Below, piece by piece: positions 35,781 through 46,519 of a stretch of 64,000 nucleotides of DNA. Both the position numbers and the translations under genes were made by a program. Numbering within the stretch: position 1 is the first letter of the stretch; every line of letters begins with the position of its first letter. The stretch comes from Ridgeia piscesae. Lineage: Eukaryota; Annelida; Polychaeta; Sabellida; Siboglinidae. The notes below the pieces were generated by a model. It made no database searches, was not told where the DNA came from, and saw only the letters and a program-made list of their open reading frames with translations. Where the stretch lies: the NCBI GenBank assembly GCA_025642075.2, contig JAODUO010000113.1, positions 556,501 through 620,500 of the forward strand, written 5' to 3'.

Positions 35781-37025
35781 TATTTTTGAATAGGCCGTTT
35801 GAATGGAATTCATATTAAAAAATAATAATAACAAAATAAAATTTGACTCTAGTTTAGTAACCGGGCAACTATTATTTTGAATCCTTAATAACCATTATGT
35901 ATCATGGACATTGAGAATAATGACATTTTAATTCCTCTGTCAATTGTTATGCTGCAGCCAGCGACAGAAGTGGAGAATTCCTAATTTAATAATAATATCT
36001 GAATTATGATTTTTTTTGCGATTGGGTAGGACTGGGGGGATAAATCTTACACAGGAATCTTGAAACCCATTGTACTTTGTGACTCCGTGGATCAGACAGC
36101 CAGTTATTAGTCCTCCGTTCCCCACCATCCTAATGTTTTCCGGGATTGGGGGACCTGTCCCCTGCCCCCCCCCCCTCTGGCTACGCCACAGTGTTAATTA
36201 TGCAGGTATGAACGCAGCTATATAGGTGAGGTGGTACCAATGGATACAGGTTTGGTGTTTGGCGCACAGACTAGACTATTCGTCGACCGATGAGCTGACA
36301 ATAACGAACTCCTTTACTAGAGTACATGAGCAGTCTACAGACGATTTACTAGTTGAAGAGTTGTCGGAGAAGCACTGATCCCGACGGAAAGTCGGTATCA
36401 CAGCCGGCGTCGAAACGATATTTATTGTATTTCGATACCATTCCGTTTCCGGTGTCGCGATCGGATCACGACATGACTGGATAGGCTGTTAAACACTTTC
36501 GCCTCATGCAGAGCCATTTAGGTTCTCCGTAATCCGCGATTTGTTGCGAAATCATGCATTCACTGCTTATAGGGCCTATATGCGTGTAGATGGACTAATA
36601 GTTTATCTGCCGCCCCCATGTTTACACGACTAAACATGTCTGCACCTGCGACATTGTGACCATGACATCTCATTGATAGAGAATTAGCCAAAACAACGAT
36701 CTTGCCGCTTTCTCATAACCGTATTCTACGAACTCTTGCACACTCGGAATGAATCACACCGCTCAACCGGTAGCTACAAATCACCGAAGGACGGGCGGCT
36801 CCAAACGAGCCAGAACGTCGCATACGCATCGGACTGTTGCCCTCCGCATCACGTGCGCACGCAGCCACCCCATTCGTAATTGCTCCGTGATTAAAGAGTA
36901 GTTAGTAACGCTTTCGAGGCGCCACGGCTCGACTGACCGCAGTCTCGTCCCATGAATGCCCCGCCCGTCCGAGTCAGCGTCACGCACGATCGCCACGGGC
37001 GGACAGCGCAGGTGGACGGGGGGGG
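35781..37025. other. No gene supported; GC-rich part at 36.2-37.0 kb
   Basis: A C-run and CTGGCTACGCCAC lie at 36165-36189. From 36.2 kb the DNA is more GC- and CpG-rich than its surroundings, and a minus-strand frame at 36781-37074 is open for 97 codons with Arg-rich content. It overlaps the segmental duplication, which suggests a mobile or repeated origin. Confidence 0.35.
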
Positions 37026-37193
37026 GCATATGGTTAGATCGATGAGTCCTTTCCCAAGTCACGAGACCACTCATGATAATATTGAATAGACTATGAATTA
37101 TAATGTTTTCTACGCGTTATAGTTAGGGCATGGACGAGTGTTATGGTTCTGAGAAAGGTTACGGAGGTAATAAGCCAGGGCTACGTCAGTAAT
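37026..37193. repeat. Segmental duplication, left copy
   Basis: About 168 bp matching 38007-38171 in the same orientation at roughly 90% identity or better: GGTTAGATCGATG, CCCAAGTCACGAGACCACTC, GGGCATGGACGAGTGTTATG. It ends at the MITE insertion point. Confidence 0.85.
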
Positions 37194-37380
37194 ATCCCGT
37201 TCACACTAGCACATTTAATCCGGTGCGAAACCGGTTTCGCTCCCGTTGAGCGTCCACACTACAACATCTAAACTGGATCAGTGAGTTATACGGGTTTAAA
37301 GTAATCCACCTCCTTGAGGGGGTTTCGAACCGGTTTAGTATTGAACCGGTTCAATTTGCTAGTGTGAATGCAAAGGGGAT
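37194..37380. mobile_element. MITE with ATCCC...TTCACACTAGCA inverted ends
   Basis: Left end ATCCCGTTCACACTAGCA and right end (reverse complement) ATCCCCTTTGCATTCACACTAGCA form terminal inverted repeats. Both arms continue into AACCGGTT blocks. The element is flanked by TAA on both sides (the left copy is one base off), the 3-bp TWA target duplication typical of PIF/Harbinger. It has no coding capacity. It lies at the exact 3' edge of one copy of a segmental duplication. Confidence 0.65.
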
Positions 37381-37627
37381 TAACGCCAAGTCGCACTAAA
37401 TGTGACTTAATTCCAGATGTTGGGGCTGGCTTGGTAGATGCAACTATCATGTGACATAGACAATTTATGTCCTGTCCACATAGCGCAAACCTGTTAAGTT
37501 TCAGAAATTAGAAAACTGGAGATTTGTGCGTGAAAATTGAACTATCAAACATCGATGCTGTCGCACAGCGGTAGAATGTAAAATTCACAAACACAATATA
37601 CGTAAAAAAAATATTTGAATAACATCA

Positions 37628-37939
<312 letters not shown>

Positions 37940-38006
37940 AACATCACTATCACCAGTCTTATCTACAAAACATCTCACACACAACAAACTACCAGGGGAT
38001 GGCGTG

Positions 38007-38171
38007 GCATGTGGTTAGATCGATGGGTCCCTTCCCAAGTCACGAGACCACTCATGATAATATTGAATAGACTATGAATTATTATTTTATTTTCTACGCG
38101 TTAGGGCATGGACGAGTGTTATGGTTCTGAGAAAGGTTATGGCGGTAATAGGCCAGGGCTACGTCAGTAAT
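38007..38171. repeat. Segmental duplication, right copy
   Basis: Direct repeat of 37026-37193. Between the two copies lie the MITE and the long CA tract. The sequence beyond the right edge (TTAGTCACATC) does not match the sequence beyond the MITE in the left copy. Confidence 0.85.
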
Positions 38172-40411
38172 TAGTCACATCTCGATTATGTATTAGAATA
38201 TAACTTTAGATCTTGTTAACAAGGGTCTCACGGGGCACGCTTTGGTAGCCACCCGGCCATTAACTGTCTAACATTTAATGTAGTAGCGCATCAAGAAAAG
38301 TAAAAAAAATGCAAGGGATGTGGCGTGATTCCCCTAGCATACCACCCCATAAATATCCATTTCCCCAGCATACCACCCATTAATAAATCAAAGATTGGAT
38401 GTTATTATGTTCAACATAGCAACGGAAGTGTTTATGTCGTTTTTTCTCATTTCACCCTAAGGCTGCGGTTTTTTCTACACATCCTTTTGGGGTCTTCCCC
38501 ATCCTCTAATTCGTCGACGCAGTGATTTATACTGAAGACGTGTGCCCTTCGGGTATATGCACTTTGACGGGGTAAATCTCGTTTCCCGCAGCGCAAGGAC
38601 AAGAAAAAAAGGTGTTTCACATTTCACAGGGAAAATATATGCATTTTCAAATCATTTTATTATCACACAGAAAATAACATTTAGGGGCATCTCAGATCAT
38701 CTTAGATTAAATGATGCTCTTATCTTCTTTGCCGTTTGGTGGAATAGAACTATTTTGCGAGCAGAAATCCCGGAAGAGATCGAGTGATACCTCACTCATG
38801 GTTCACAAGGAAAATACAGTTTACATCACGCTTCGCACTGTTGCACTTGATCGCGAATCACTGGGATAAAGAGTTTTCATGTAAATAAAATTGGCAATTC
38901 ACGGATCATGAAAATTATTTTGCAAAACACGGATTTTCTCCGAGTGCTCCGACTACGTACAATCAGCCCACCGCGCCCTGTTGCGGCTGTCTGTGGACTG
39001 TACCGGCGGCGTTATCAGCACTGATGGGCGGGGCGTGTTGACGGTCGGCGGTGTCTCCAGTTGATGGTCTCTCTGAATCACCATTTGTCATCGGTTGCTG
39101 TAGTCTGACTTCTAAATCAGTTTGGTCGCAGTGTGTAATGGGAGTATGTGTACAACGCAATTAAAAAAAACCTGTAGAAACGATTTTGTTTAAAAACAAT
39201 GTTCTCGCAGCGTCTACGTCAACTATATTGAGCGACGCACCGTGCAAAGTTTTGTCCCAGGGTGCTCGTAGTGAGGATCTAGGGGGCACGTGCCCGCTAG
39301 ACCTTTGGAATGTGGCTATTCTAGCGCTATAGATGCGCTAGACTTTGTAAATGTCGCAAAAAACTTCAACAGCACCTCTCGTCTTCCGATGTGTGGAACT
39401 GATGACGTAAAACCAAAACAAAGTGTTCGTCCGCTAGGTTTTTACACTAGGGTATTCGCATTTTCACATGTCTGAAAATGCGAACCCCCTAGTATAAAAT
39501 CCTACCACGAAATGAAAGAAACGCTGTACCTGTAATGGCCGCATATGGGAAATTCAAATGCTGAAGCTCTAGCTGGTCGCCGCGAACAAAAACAACTACA
39601 CTACCTCCTTCCTCCCGCCTTCAGATGCTCCGATTCTGCCCACCAAAATTGAATATGTTTCTGGCACCATTGGAGGTTTGGGTTATCCTAGCTTAGATGC
39701 AGTCGGACAATTGGGCCATCTAGTCTACCACCTCTAGTGCACCTGAACGTGTGGCCCTCTACCATACACTAGTCTTTCTGGACTCACCCCTGATGCCTGT
39801 ATGTATGCTTATAATTATTATTGAATTAAGTTAATTCTGTGATGTTGTCCACCGAATTGCCCACGCATCATTGTCTTCTCTTGCTCTACAGCATGCCTTG
39901 GAGGCTGCATTGTGTGAGTGTTGCGCCAGTGATGGCCGCCGACTCTTGCTCCCCAAGAGTCGTCTTACCGTGTCCCGCATTAGTTTTTGTGCTTGTCTTA
40001 AGAATATACGTGACTAATGAGGACTTCCGAGTTGGTTTTGAGAAGAACATTCAAAACATCCCCTGAAATAAAGAGCAAGTTTACTCTTGGTCGGTAGCTT
40101 ACGTCAGCTGCAGCACAGCCGTCGTCAGGTACTCTGGGCCACAGAGTTCACCGTAGAGGTCAGACCCTATCACGGCGTGGCATCTTCGGGGGTTGGGAAG
40201 GACGTAGAATGCTAATGACCACTATCACTGATTTACCCTTGACCACCTGGATGCTGGACACGACCAGATTGGCAGAACAGGGGTCAGATAGGTCAACAGT
40301 GCAACAATGGACGTGGTTTTGTTTTGTAAATACTGCCAGAGAAACGCTGGATTTAGCTCAAGTTTGTTGATGCTGTTCTATAATGTTCTATAAAAAGACT
40401 AAACCCTGTTC
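38172..40411. other. No gene supported
   Basis: Holds the hairpin at 39433. The plus-strand frame at about 39850-40005 (LQHALEAALCECCASDGRRL) looks protein-like but has no start, splice sites or family; it may be a transposon scrap. Confidence 0.3.
39433..39505. repeat. Hairpin, arms about 34 bp
   Basis: CTAGGTTTTTACACTAGGG and TTCGCATTTTCA on the left pair with TGAAAATGCGAA and CCCTAGTATAAAATCCTA on the right, around a 6-nt CATGTC centre. Confidence 0.8.
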
Positions 40412-40461
40412 ATGTTTGTGTGCGTGTGTGTATGTTTATGGGTGTGTATGTTTATGGGTGT

Positions 40462-40540
<79 letters not shown>
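40412..40540. repeat. (TG)n microsatellite
   Basis: About 70 bp of pure TG preceded by diverged GTGTGTATGTTTATGG units. Confidence 0.95.
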
Positions 40541-40543
<3 letters not shown>

Positions 40544-40675
40544 ATCCACTTGACAATTAATATATATTTAAGGACATTAATTCAAATAAGTCTTCAATGC
40601 CGGTTTATGTCTTTAAATGAGCAGAAACATTCATCATTAAAACTTCTTCTTCCAAAACAATATTATTATATAGAC

Positions 40676-40678
<3 letters not shown>

Positions 40679-40718
<40 letters not shown>
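40679..40718. repeat. (TA)n microsatellite
   Basis: Twenty TA units. Confidence 0.95.
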
Positions 40719-40721
<3 letters not shown>

Positions 40722-41104
40722 CAAACATATTTTTGTAATAATTGCTAAGTCTTATAAACAATACTGGCTGTTTCATAAAAAAACTTGTACTTAACAATAA
40801 ATCTATTTGAACTATTACGCAAGAAGCATCATTACATAAAAAACTATTTGTGTAAGAGACCTGGGGTAAAACATTAGTTGTTTGTCTACGAACTTTGCAT
40901 GTTTGAACAGGGTCACCAACGCAAAAGACAAATGTTAAAATGTGTCTGTAAAAAGCATTCTTGTACATGTTGAGGTGCCAGGGGAAATGTTGAAGACATG
41001 TTTGATCTAGAATAGTGTATCAACACAAAACACCTCACGGCAGGACACTTATTTATTTCTCAAAATAGCATTATCAAAACATGCCTAGCTATATTTCAGG
41101 TAAC

Positions 41105-41110
41105 TTTATT
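41105..41110 (-). promoter_or_regulatory. Candidate polyadenylation signal AATAAA
   Basis: Minus-strand AATAAA about 95 nt downstream of the stop of the candidate terminal exon at 41205-41390. Hexamers are frequent by chance in AT-rich DNA; the position is the only support. Confidence 0.3.
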
Positions 41111-41204
41111 TTATCTAACCGAATCAAAACTTTTGACTCCATTCTGAGACAATATCAACACTAATCTGTACCAAAAATAAGTGTATGAAAAATAATTGTA
41201 GTTT

Positions 41205-41390
41205 TTAATATACAATTGATAAACATTTTTCACAAGCTGCCATAACATTGTACCATACTAGGGCACTTGTGCAAAGCTGTTTGTGCTTCACTTTGTGGCC
41301 CAAAAATTGAGGCAGTGGTGTGACTGGAGTCTTGATAGTGCTGAGGAGTTTCAAGATCTTCTTAGCTATCTGTTGTGCTTTCCTGGCAAA
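41205..41390 (-). CDS. Possible terminal coding exon of an unidentified gene
   Basis: A polypyrimidine acceptor (TTTTTTCTTTCAG) precedes 61 codons and a TAA. The product starts FARKAQQIAKKILKLLSTIK and contains FLGHKVKHK and SALVWYNVMAACEKCLS: a mixed, protein-like composition with a basic amphipathic helix. An AATAAA hexamer on the same strand lies at 41105-41110, about 95 nt after the stop, as expected for a 3' end. Upstream exons would lie between here and the NOL9 3' end at 46409; I could not identify any. I do not recognise the family. It could also be a chance ORF next to a fortuitous acceptor. Confidence 0.4.
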   Translation of the reverse strand, partial: FARKAQQIAKKILKLLSTIKTPVTPLPQFLGHKVKHKQLCTSALVWYNVMAACEKCLSIVY

Positions 41391-42307
41391 CTGAAAGAAA
41401 AAACAAACCTTGGTATTTTTATTTATGTTTTTACAATTTCTCACTAAACACATAACAAATCATACCCCACCCAGTATGACTTTAATGTTGATTAGAATCA
41501 ACTGTAATATTACATGCTTGCTAGTATATTATATTTGCATGGTGGTGATTATATGCTTGTCGGCCATCTTGAATTTGTTTCTCATTTGGTACCGTACAAA
41601 AAACATTTTATACAGATGAAAAACAACTGATCAGTCGAAGTAACAACAATGTAACACACACACATGATACACATGCGCAGTTTACAAAAATCATTACATA
41701 TTTTCACATAAAAAAAACACACCAAAAGGCCAAGTAATGATGTGATGCATGGACTATGCATTTATTATCTGGCGTATTGAATAATACAACCGGCTTTGCG
41801 ATTGATTCATATCATAACACGATCCAGATGGTCTTGGCACTAACAGAAATAACCTATCTGCCTGGAAAGGTGGAAGTTGTCATTGGTGACTCGAAGGTCG
41901 CCCGCATGCCTGGAGGGTTGTGATGTAAAAAGTGTGTTTTACAAAGTGGGCTGCCGTAATTATCAAGTGCATCTTCCTGTCACGTGCATTGGGCTAGGTG
42001 AAAGACAAACCTCCTAGTTCATCACAAGGTCACGCAAAACTGAACTACTATAGCTTAAGTAATGTAAGACTTATTCTGTCTGAAACAGACATTTTGTTCT
42101 GTTAATCAGATAGTTAGAACAAAGAAGTTTTGTCGCTGCACTATGTTGAGAAATTGTTAATAATTTTACGCACTTACTATTATTTTCTAACGCTTAGAGC
42201 ATAGTGGATATTAGTTATATCATTTTATTGTGAATTTAACACAATACATAATAATATTACTTGGCAAAAAAAATTATCATCACTTTTCTTTAAAAAAAAT
42301 GTAAAGG

Positions 42308-42622
42308 TAGGTTCTTATATAGTGCAGTATCCGGTCCTCAGGACTGTTCAAAGTGCTTTTACACTTTACTTCCCTGGCAGACATGTTCAATCAAATACCG
42401 TCTCAACTTCACTGGGAAGCATCCAGCCATATGCTATAATTAATGCGTGAAGGCTGCTCGTACACATGTCCACCACTATCTATAGCCAGGTATTCATTTA
42501 TACAGCTGAGTGAACTGGAGCAATGTAGAGAAAAAACTTGCCTAAGGTTTTAACACCATAGCGCAGGATTTAAACCTGGGTTCTCTTAATCGAAAGTCTG
42601 AAGCTCTACCCTTGAGCCATTA
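42308..42622 (-). mobile_element. SINE (tRNA-derived family), minus strand
   Basis: The minus-strand left end, GGCTCAAGGGTAGAGC then AACCCAGGTTTAAATCCTG, resembles decayed A and B boxes of a tRNA-derived head. The body contains, in plus orientation, GAGTGAACTGGAGCAATGTA and a TATATAGTGCAGTATCC end, which are features of widespread marine-invertebrate SINEs. A shorter relative lies at 6095-6335. Confidence 0.6.
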
Positions 42623-45600
42623 ACTTACAACAATAAATTGATCTTCATGTCTATTTAGTATACGAAATTCTCATAATTTATGAATAAATCTCCAAACAAG
42701 GCAGAAATTTCCTAGGATATTATCTCACACATGGGAAAAATAATTAAGAATTTTTTTATTAAATCAAAATACACAAATATTGTGACCAAGCTAACAATGT
42801 TGTTATGTTATTAAAGAACATATCTGTTTTGCGAGAAAGAAAAATTTTGGTATACAAAATATAATCTAATATCCAGAAACTATATACCCTATATTGTAAT
42901 TATATACTAAAAATTATAGGTATCCGAGGAAAATAATGATAAATATTTCTAAGACAATGTTTATAGCATGCAATTTTTGGGGGAGAATATTTCCTGGTAC
43001 ACAGACATGATAAAACTTGTCCCCACCAGGTTGCCCTGTCTTTCTCTGGTCTCCACAAACAAACGCATCAATCAACAGCCCTGACCTGAACAAGATTAGA
43101 TACCCAAGATAAGATCTTATCTCTCTGCTATCACCCACTTCAACTGTCCAGATATAATTCCAGTGACCCCCGACCCTCCCACTTAACCACTTTTTTTACC
43201 CCATATGTTACTCTACCCCAAAGCAGGGGAGTTGATAATCTCTTAATCAGAACCCCAGACCATCGGGTCTAGCAGCTGGTTAAGTGTGCTTTTTACATGT
43301 GTTTATGACCCAGATATGCACCCTGTTCACGGAGTCGGAGCCTGCAGATGCAAGTTTATCTTCACTTCATCGTCACCTTGGGATGCATCCCCGGAGGACA
43401 GCTTTGATAATTTGATAATTCTTGAATCGTGACTAACCCTGGTGGAGTTTAGAAACCTTGTTGACACAGACATCCTGATTGATATGACACAAACAAGTAA
43501 ACCTTGAAGCAAAACTTTGATTTTAATTGCGGCGATCACCTATATATTCTCCAAATTGCCACCAAAGGGTTTTTGTAAAATCTTCTATAAAAAATGTCGA
43601 TCGATTACATTTATATGTATTTTTTGAAAAATTCATTAAATATATTCATATTACAATCAAATCACTTTGTGTAGTTCTAATGGATAGAAAGCAATGATCA
43701 TTTGGAAAACATTTTGATAAATAAAGTTGTCATTAGCCTTTCAATTTTTACATATTAGCACTAACTAGGCAATCCTATCTAGCTGTACAGTGTCAGCACC
43801 ACCAAAAAACTGGTATACTCAAATTGTGCTTTGTTTACAATTTTTCCATATAGGAGAAAGCAAAATGGTACTCGAACAGAGATATGATAAACTAGTACAC
43901 TTGTCATTACGTTGGAAGGTGTATCTAAATGGTGGCAATAGCCTCACAGCCCTGAAATGTTTATGTGGCCCGGGTCAGACCTGCAGATTAGCCAGACTAC
44001 ATTCTGTCTAAATAATCAGTATTTACTACAGTGCAACAACTGGTATTCACATTCTGACGAGGAAACATCTTTTTGTCGAAGTAACTAAAATAGGAATTGT
44101 ATCATGTTCACGTTGACTGCGCTTTAGTACAGTAGAATCGTTTAGTTTCATGAACTGTGGTGGCTCTAAACCACTAATGCTTCATGAACATTCTCGGATA
44201 TGAAAGAGGTGAACAGATACTGCATGTCCTCTGTGCACATGATTGCAGTATCTGGAGATTCCAGACGCAACCAAATAAACTGTGTCGTAGTCACCTTGAC
44301 ATATCACAGTTTTATCCTCACACACATAATTTGTAATCTGGGGGAAATTTAATATTTATGCTTTCATCAACAAAAAAACTTCAACTGTCTACCACAAACT
44401 AAATAAAACATTGATCAAACACAGGAGTCTGCATTCTGATAGACTAGCGGTGAGTAATTGCCCGTGTCCTTGACCTTGTAGCATATGAGGGAGTTGGGAG
44501 GTGGTTTTTATATGTATTTCTGTCTAGCCAGCTTCAGAGACCATAGAAGAAATCCAGACAAAGGAGTATCACATGTGCACACAACCAATGACTGCCAGCT
44601 CACCCTGGTGGACATACTGAGAACCAGTGAGAGCAGGATAGCTTCCATGACCACAGGGCTTTATGTAGGATTATTGTCAGTCACACATGTTTTGGTGGAC
44701 ACATGGATGTGAACTGTTAAGCCAGTTTACAAACTTTAAAATTTGTCTGATGACCGGAAATGGACTACAAACACACATAATATGACACCATTTACACTCA
44801 CTTCTAAGGCATAACTGACAATATCTACAGTTTTTACCCATCCAAATGACGAGTGGACGGGTCTCTGCATAAAGTTATGCATGACCACAACAATGCCAGT
44901 GTGAAATGATTTGTTATAATGTACAACTTAAGACAGGTGTTATCACCAGCATGGAGGCCATCAATTCATAAAATGCAGAGAGTGATATAAAGAACGTAAC
45001 ATTAACCACAAGTTTCTACTAATAAGTCATAAGATACAATCTAAAAGTGTTCAAACATTTGGTCAGGTGCAGGTCTTCTGGTAGCATGTTAATTATTCAT
45101 CAATAGTTTGCATAGGCTTGTCTTTTCTACTTTTTATAAAGAGTATATTGTAAAATATGTATTAATAATAATAAGTAGTTAACATATTTGGATTTTAAAT
45201 GACATATATTTAATTATGCTTTACAAAATTTACTTTGAATAGCATCTCCATGGCTGATGAAAATATAACTAAAATCCTTCATAAAATATATTAAATTTTT
45301 TCCCTCTGGATTTTTCTCTATGGGGAGTTGTTTCTTGAATGAAATACAATGCGTCTGAGAAAACCACCACAATAAGTTTTCAATCAGATTAGATATGAGC
45401 CACTTTGTATGAAAGACAACAATGAAAAAGTGAAGACATTGTGACCATATCCAATGTTGTGTTTTCCTGTTAAAAGTCCACCTGCAACTTTGAATAAGCC
45501 CCACTGGACGAGTGAATCATGGCAGCTGATAAGGGGTGGATAGCCTCGGCAGACTAGCTTGTTTTTAGAGGACCCAGAAAGGGTTTGTGTTCTTTACAGT

Positions 45601-46408
45601 TTCTGATAAACAATGGTAACAAAATACCAAGCGATAACAGGCTACACAGGAAGGTGTTCAGTTTGGGGTCTTATCAGGTCTTCTAGTGGGGACACTTGTT
45701 GAAACGATCCAGGTAACAGAACCAACATCTCAAGGGGTGTTGTCACGTTTTTCTGTGTTCCCATATGATGGGTGCGGCTTCAGTCTGATCAGATTTAAGA
45801 TTTTACCAAAAAAGGATCTATTCTGAATGCGATTCAGCATACAGAATACAGAATTTTATTTGTACAACCTGTCAAGCATTTTCTTATTCCAGTGAACAAA
45901 CTTTCATTTAATTAAATTAGCTTATCATTCAGCAACACACAGTCCCTATTATCTGTGTCAAATCACAACTAAACTTAGTTTGGTCAGTTCAATTCTTACT
46001 TTTACAAAACACACAATTAAAAAAAATTCAAAACCTTAACAATGCAGGACTCTGTTTAATGTTAGGAACCAGCAAATATTCTTACAACTTTAATTGCGGT
46101 TTTCTAAACAGCAAATATCAATGTTGTTGAAATGGTTAAATTATTACAAGCCTGATGTATTTCTTAAAAACTTCACCATGCAAAATCTGAATAAAAAATC
46201 CCACTTAAATGGACACAGCCTGGAAACTTCTATTAAGATATGATTAACCATTTCTTTTTTTTTGACAACTGAGAAAGAATAATCCTGGTCGAAGAACATA
46301 AATAGTTAAAAATGCAAACACGATGTTTAGCTACAATCATAACTTGTCACGACTCTTGTGTGAAACATGTCATATGAAGAGGCTTTTGTTACACACCATG
46401 TGTCGCCA
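42623..46408. other. No gene supported; 3' flank of NOL9
   Basis: AT-rich. TTTACCCATCCAAA at 44831-44847. Minus-strand frames at 43327-43539 and 45214-45504 are open but have no ATG and no convincing splice signals. Confidence 0.4.
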
Positions 46409-46519
46409 CTAGCGCTGGCTTCCTCGTCTCTGTCGGAACATGTGACGTCTTTTCTTGGTGGATGACGCCCCAATGACATCACTCGGGCTGCCAACATAGG
46501 GGCACTGACCTTCTAACCT
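46409..46519 (-). CDS. NOL9: NOL9 exon 12 (terminal coding exon)
   Basis: 111 nt, 36 codons plus TAG. Encodes RLEGQCPYVGSPSDVIGASS, then a strongly basic tail with KKRRH and RQRRGSQR. The EG-x-x-PYV start matches the family C-terminus. Acceptor GTGTTTCAG|AGGT. A possible AATAAA on the minus strand is at 45856-45861, which would give a 3'UTR of about 550 nt; this is not proven. Confidence 0.92.
   Translation of the reverse strand, partial: RLEGQCPYVGSPSDVIGASSTKKRRHMFRQRRGSQR

Noticed and set aside
42540..42622. A functional tRNA gene
   Set aside because: The A- and B-box-like segments are degenerate and sit inside a SINE body; no proper cloverleaf could be drawn.
45214..45504. 96-codon minus-strand ORF downstream of NOL9
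   Set aside because: Lacks an ATG start and splice signals; AT-driven composition.
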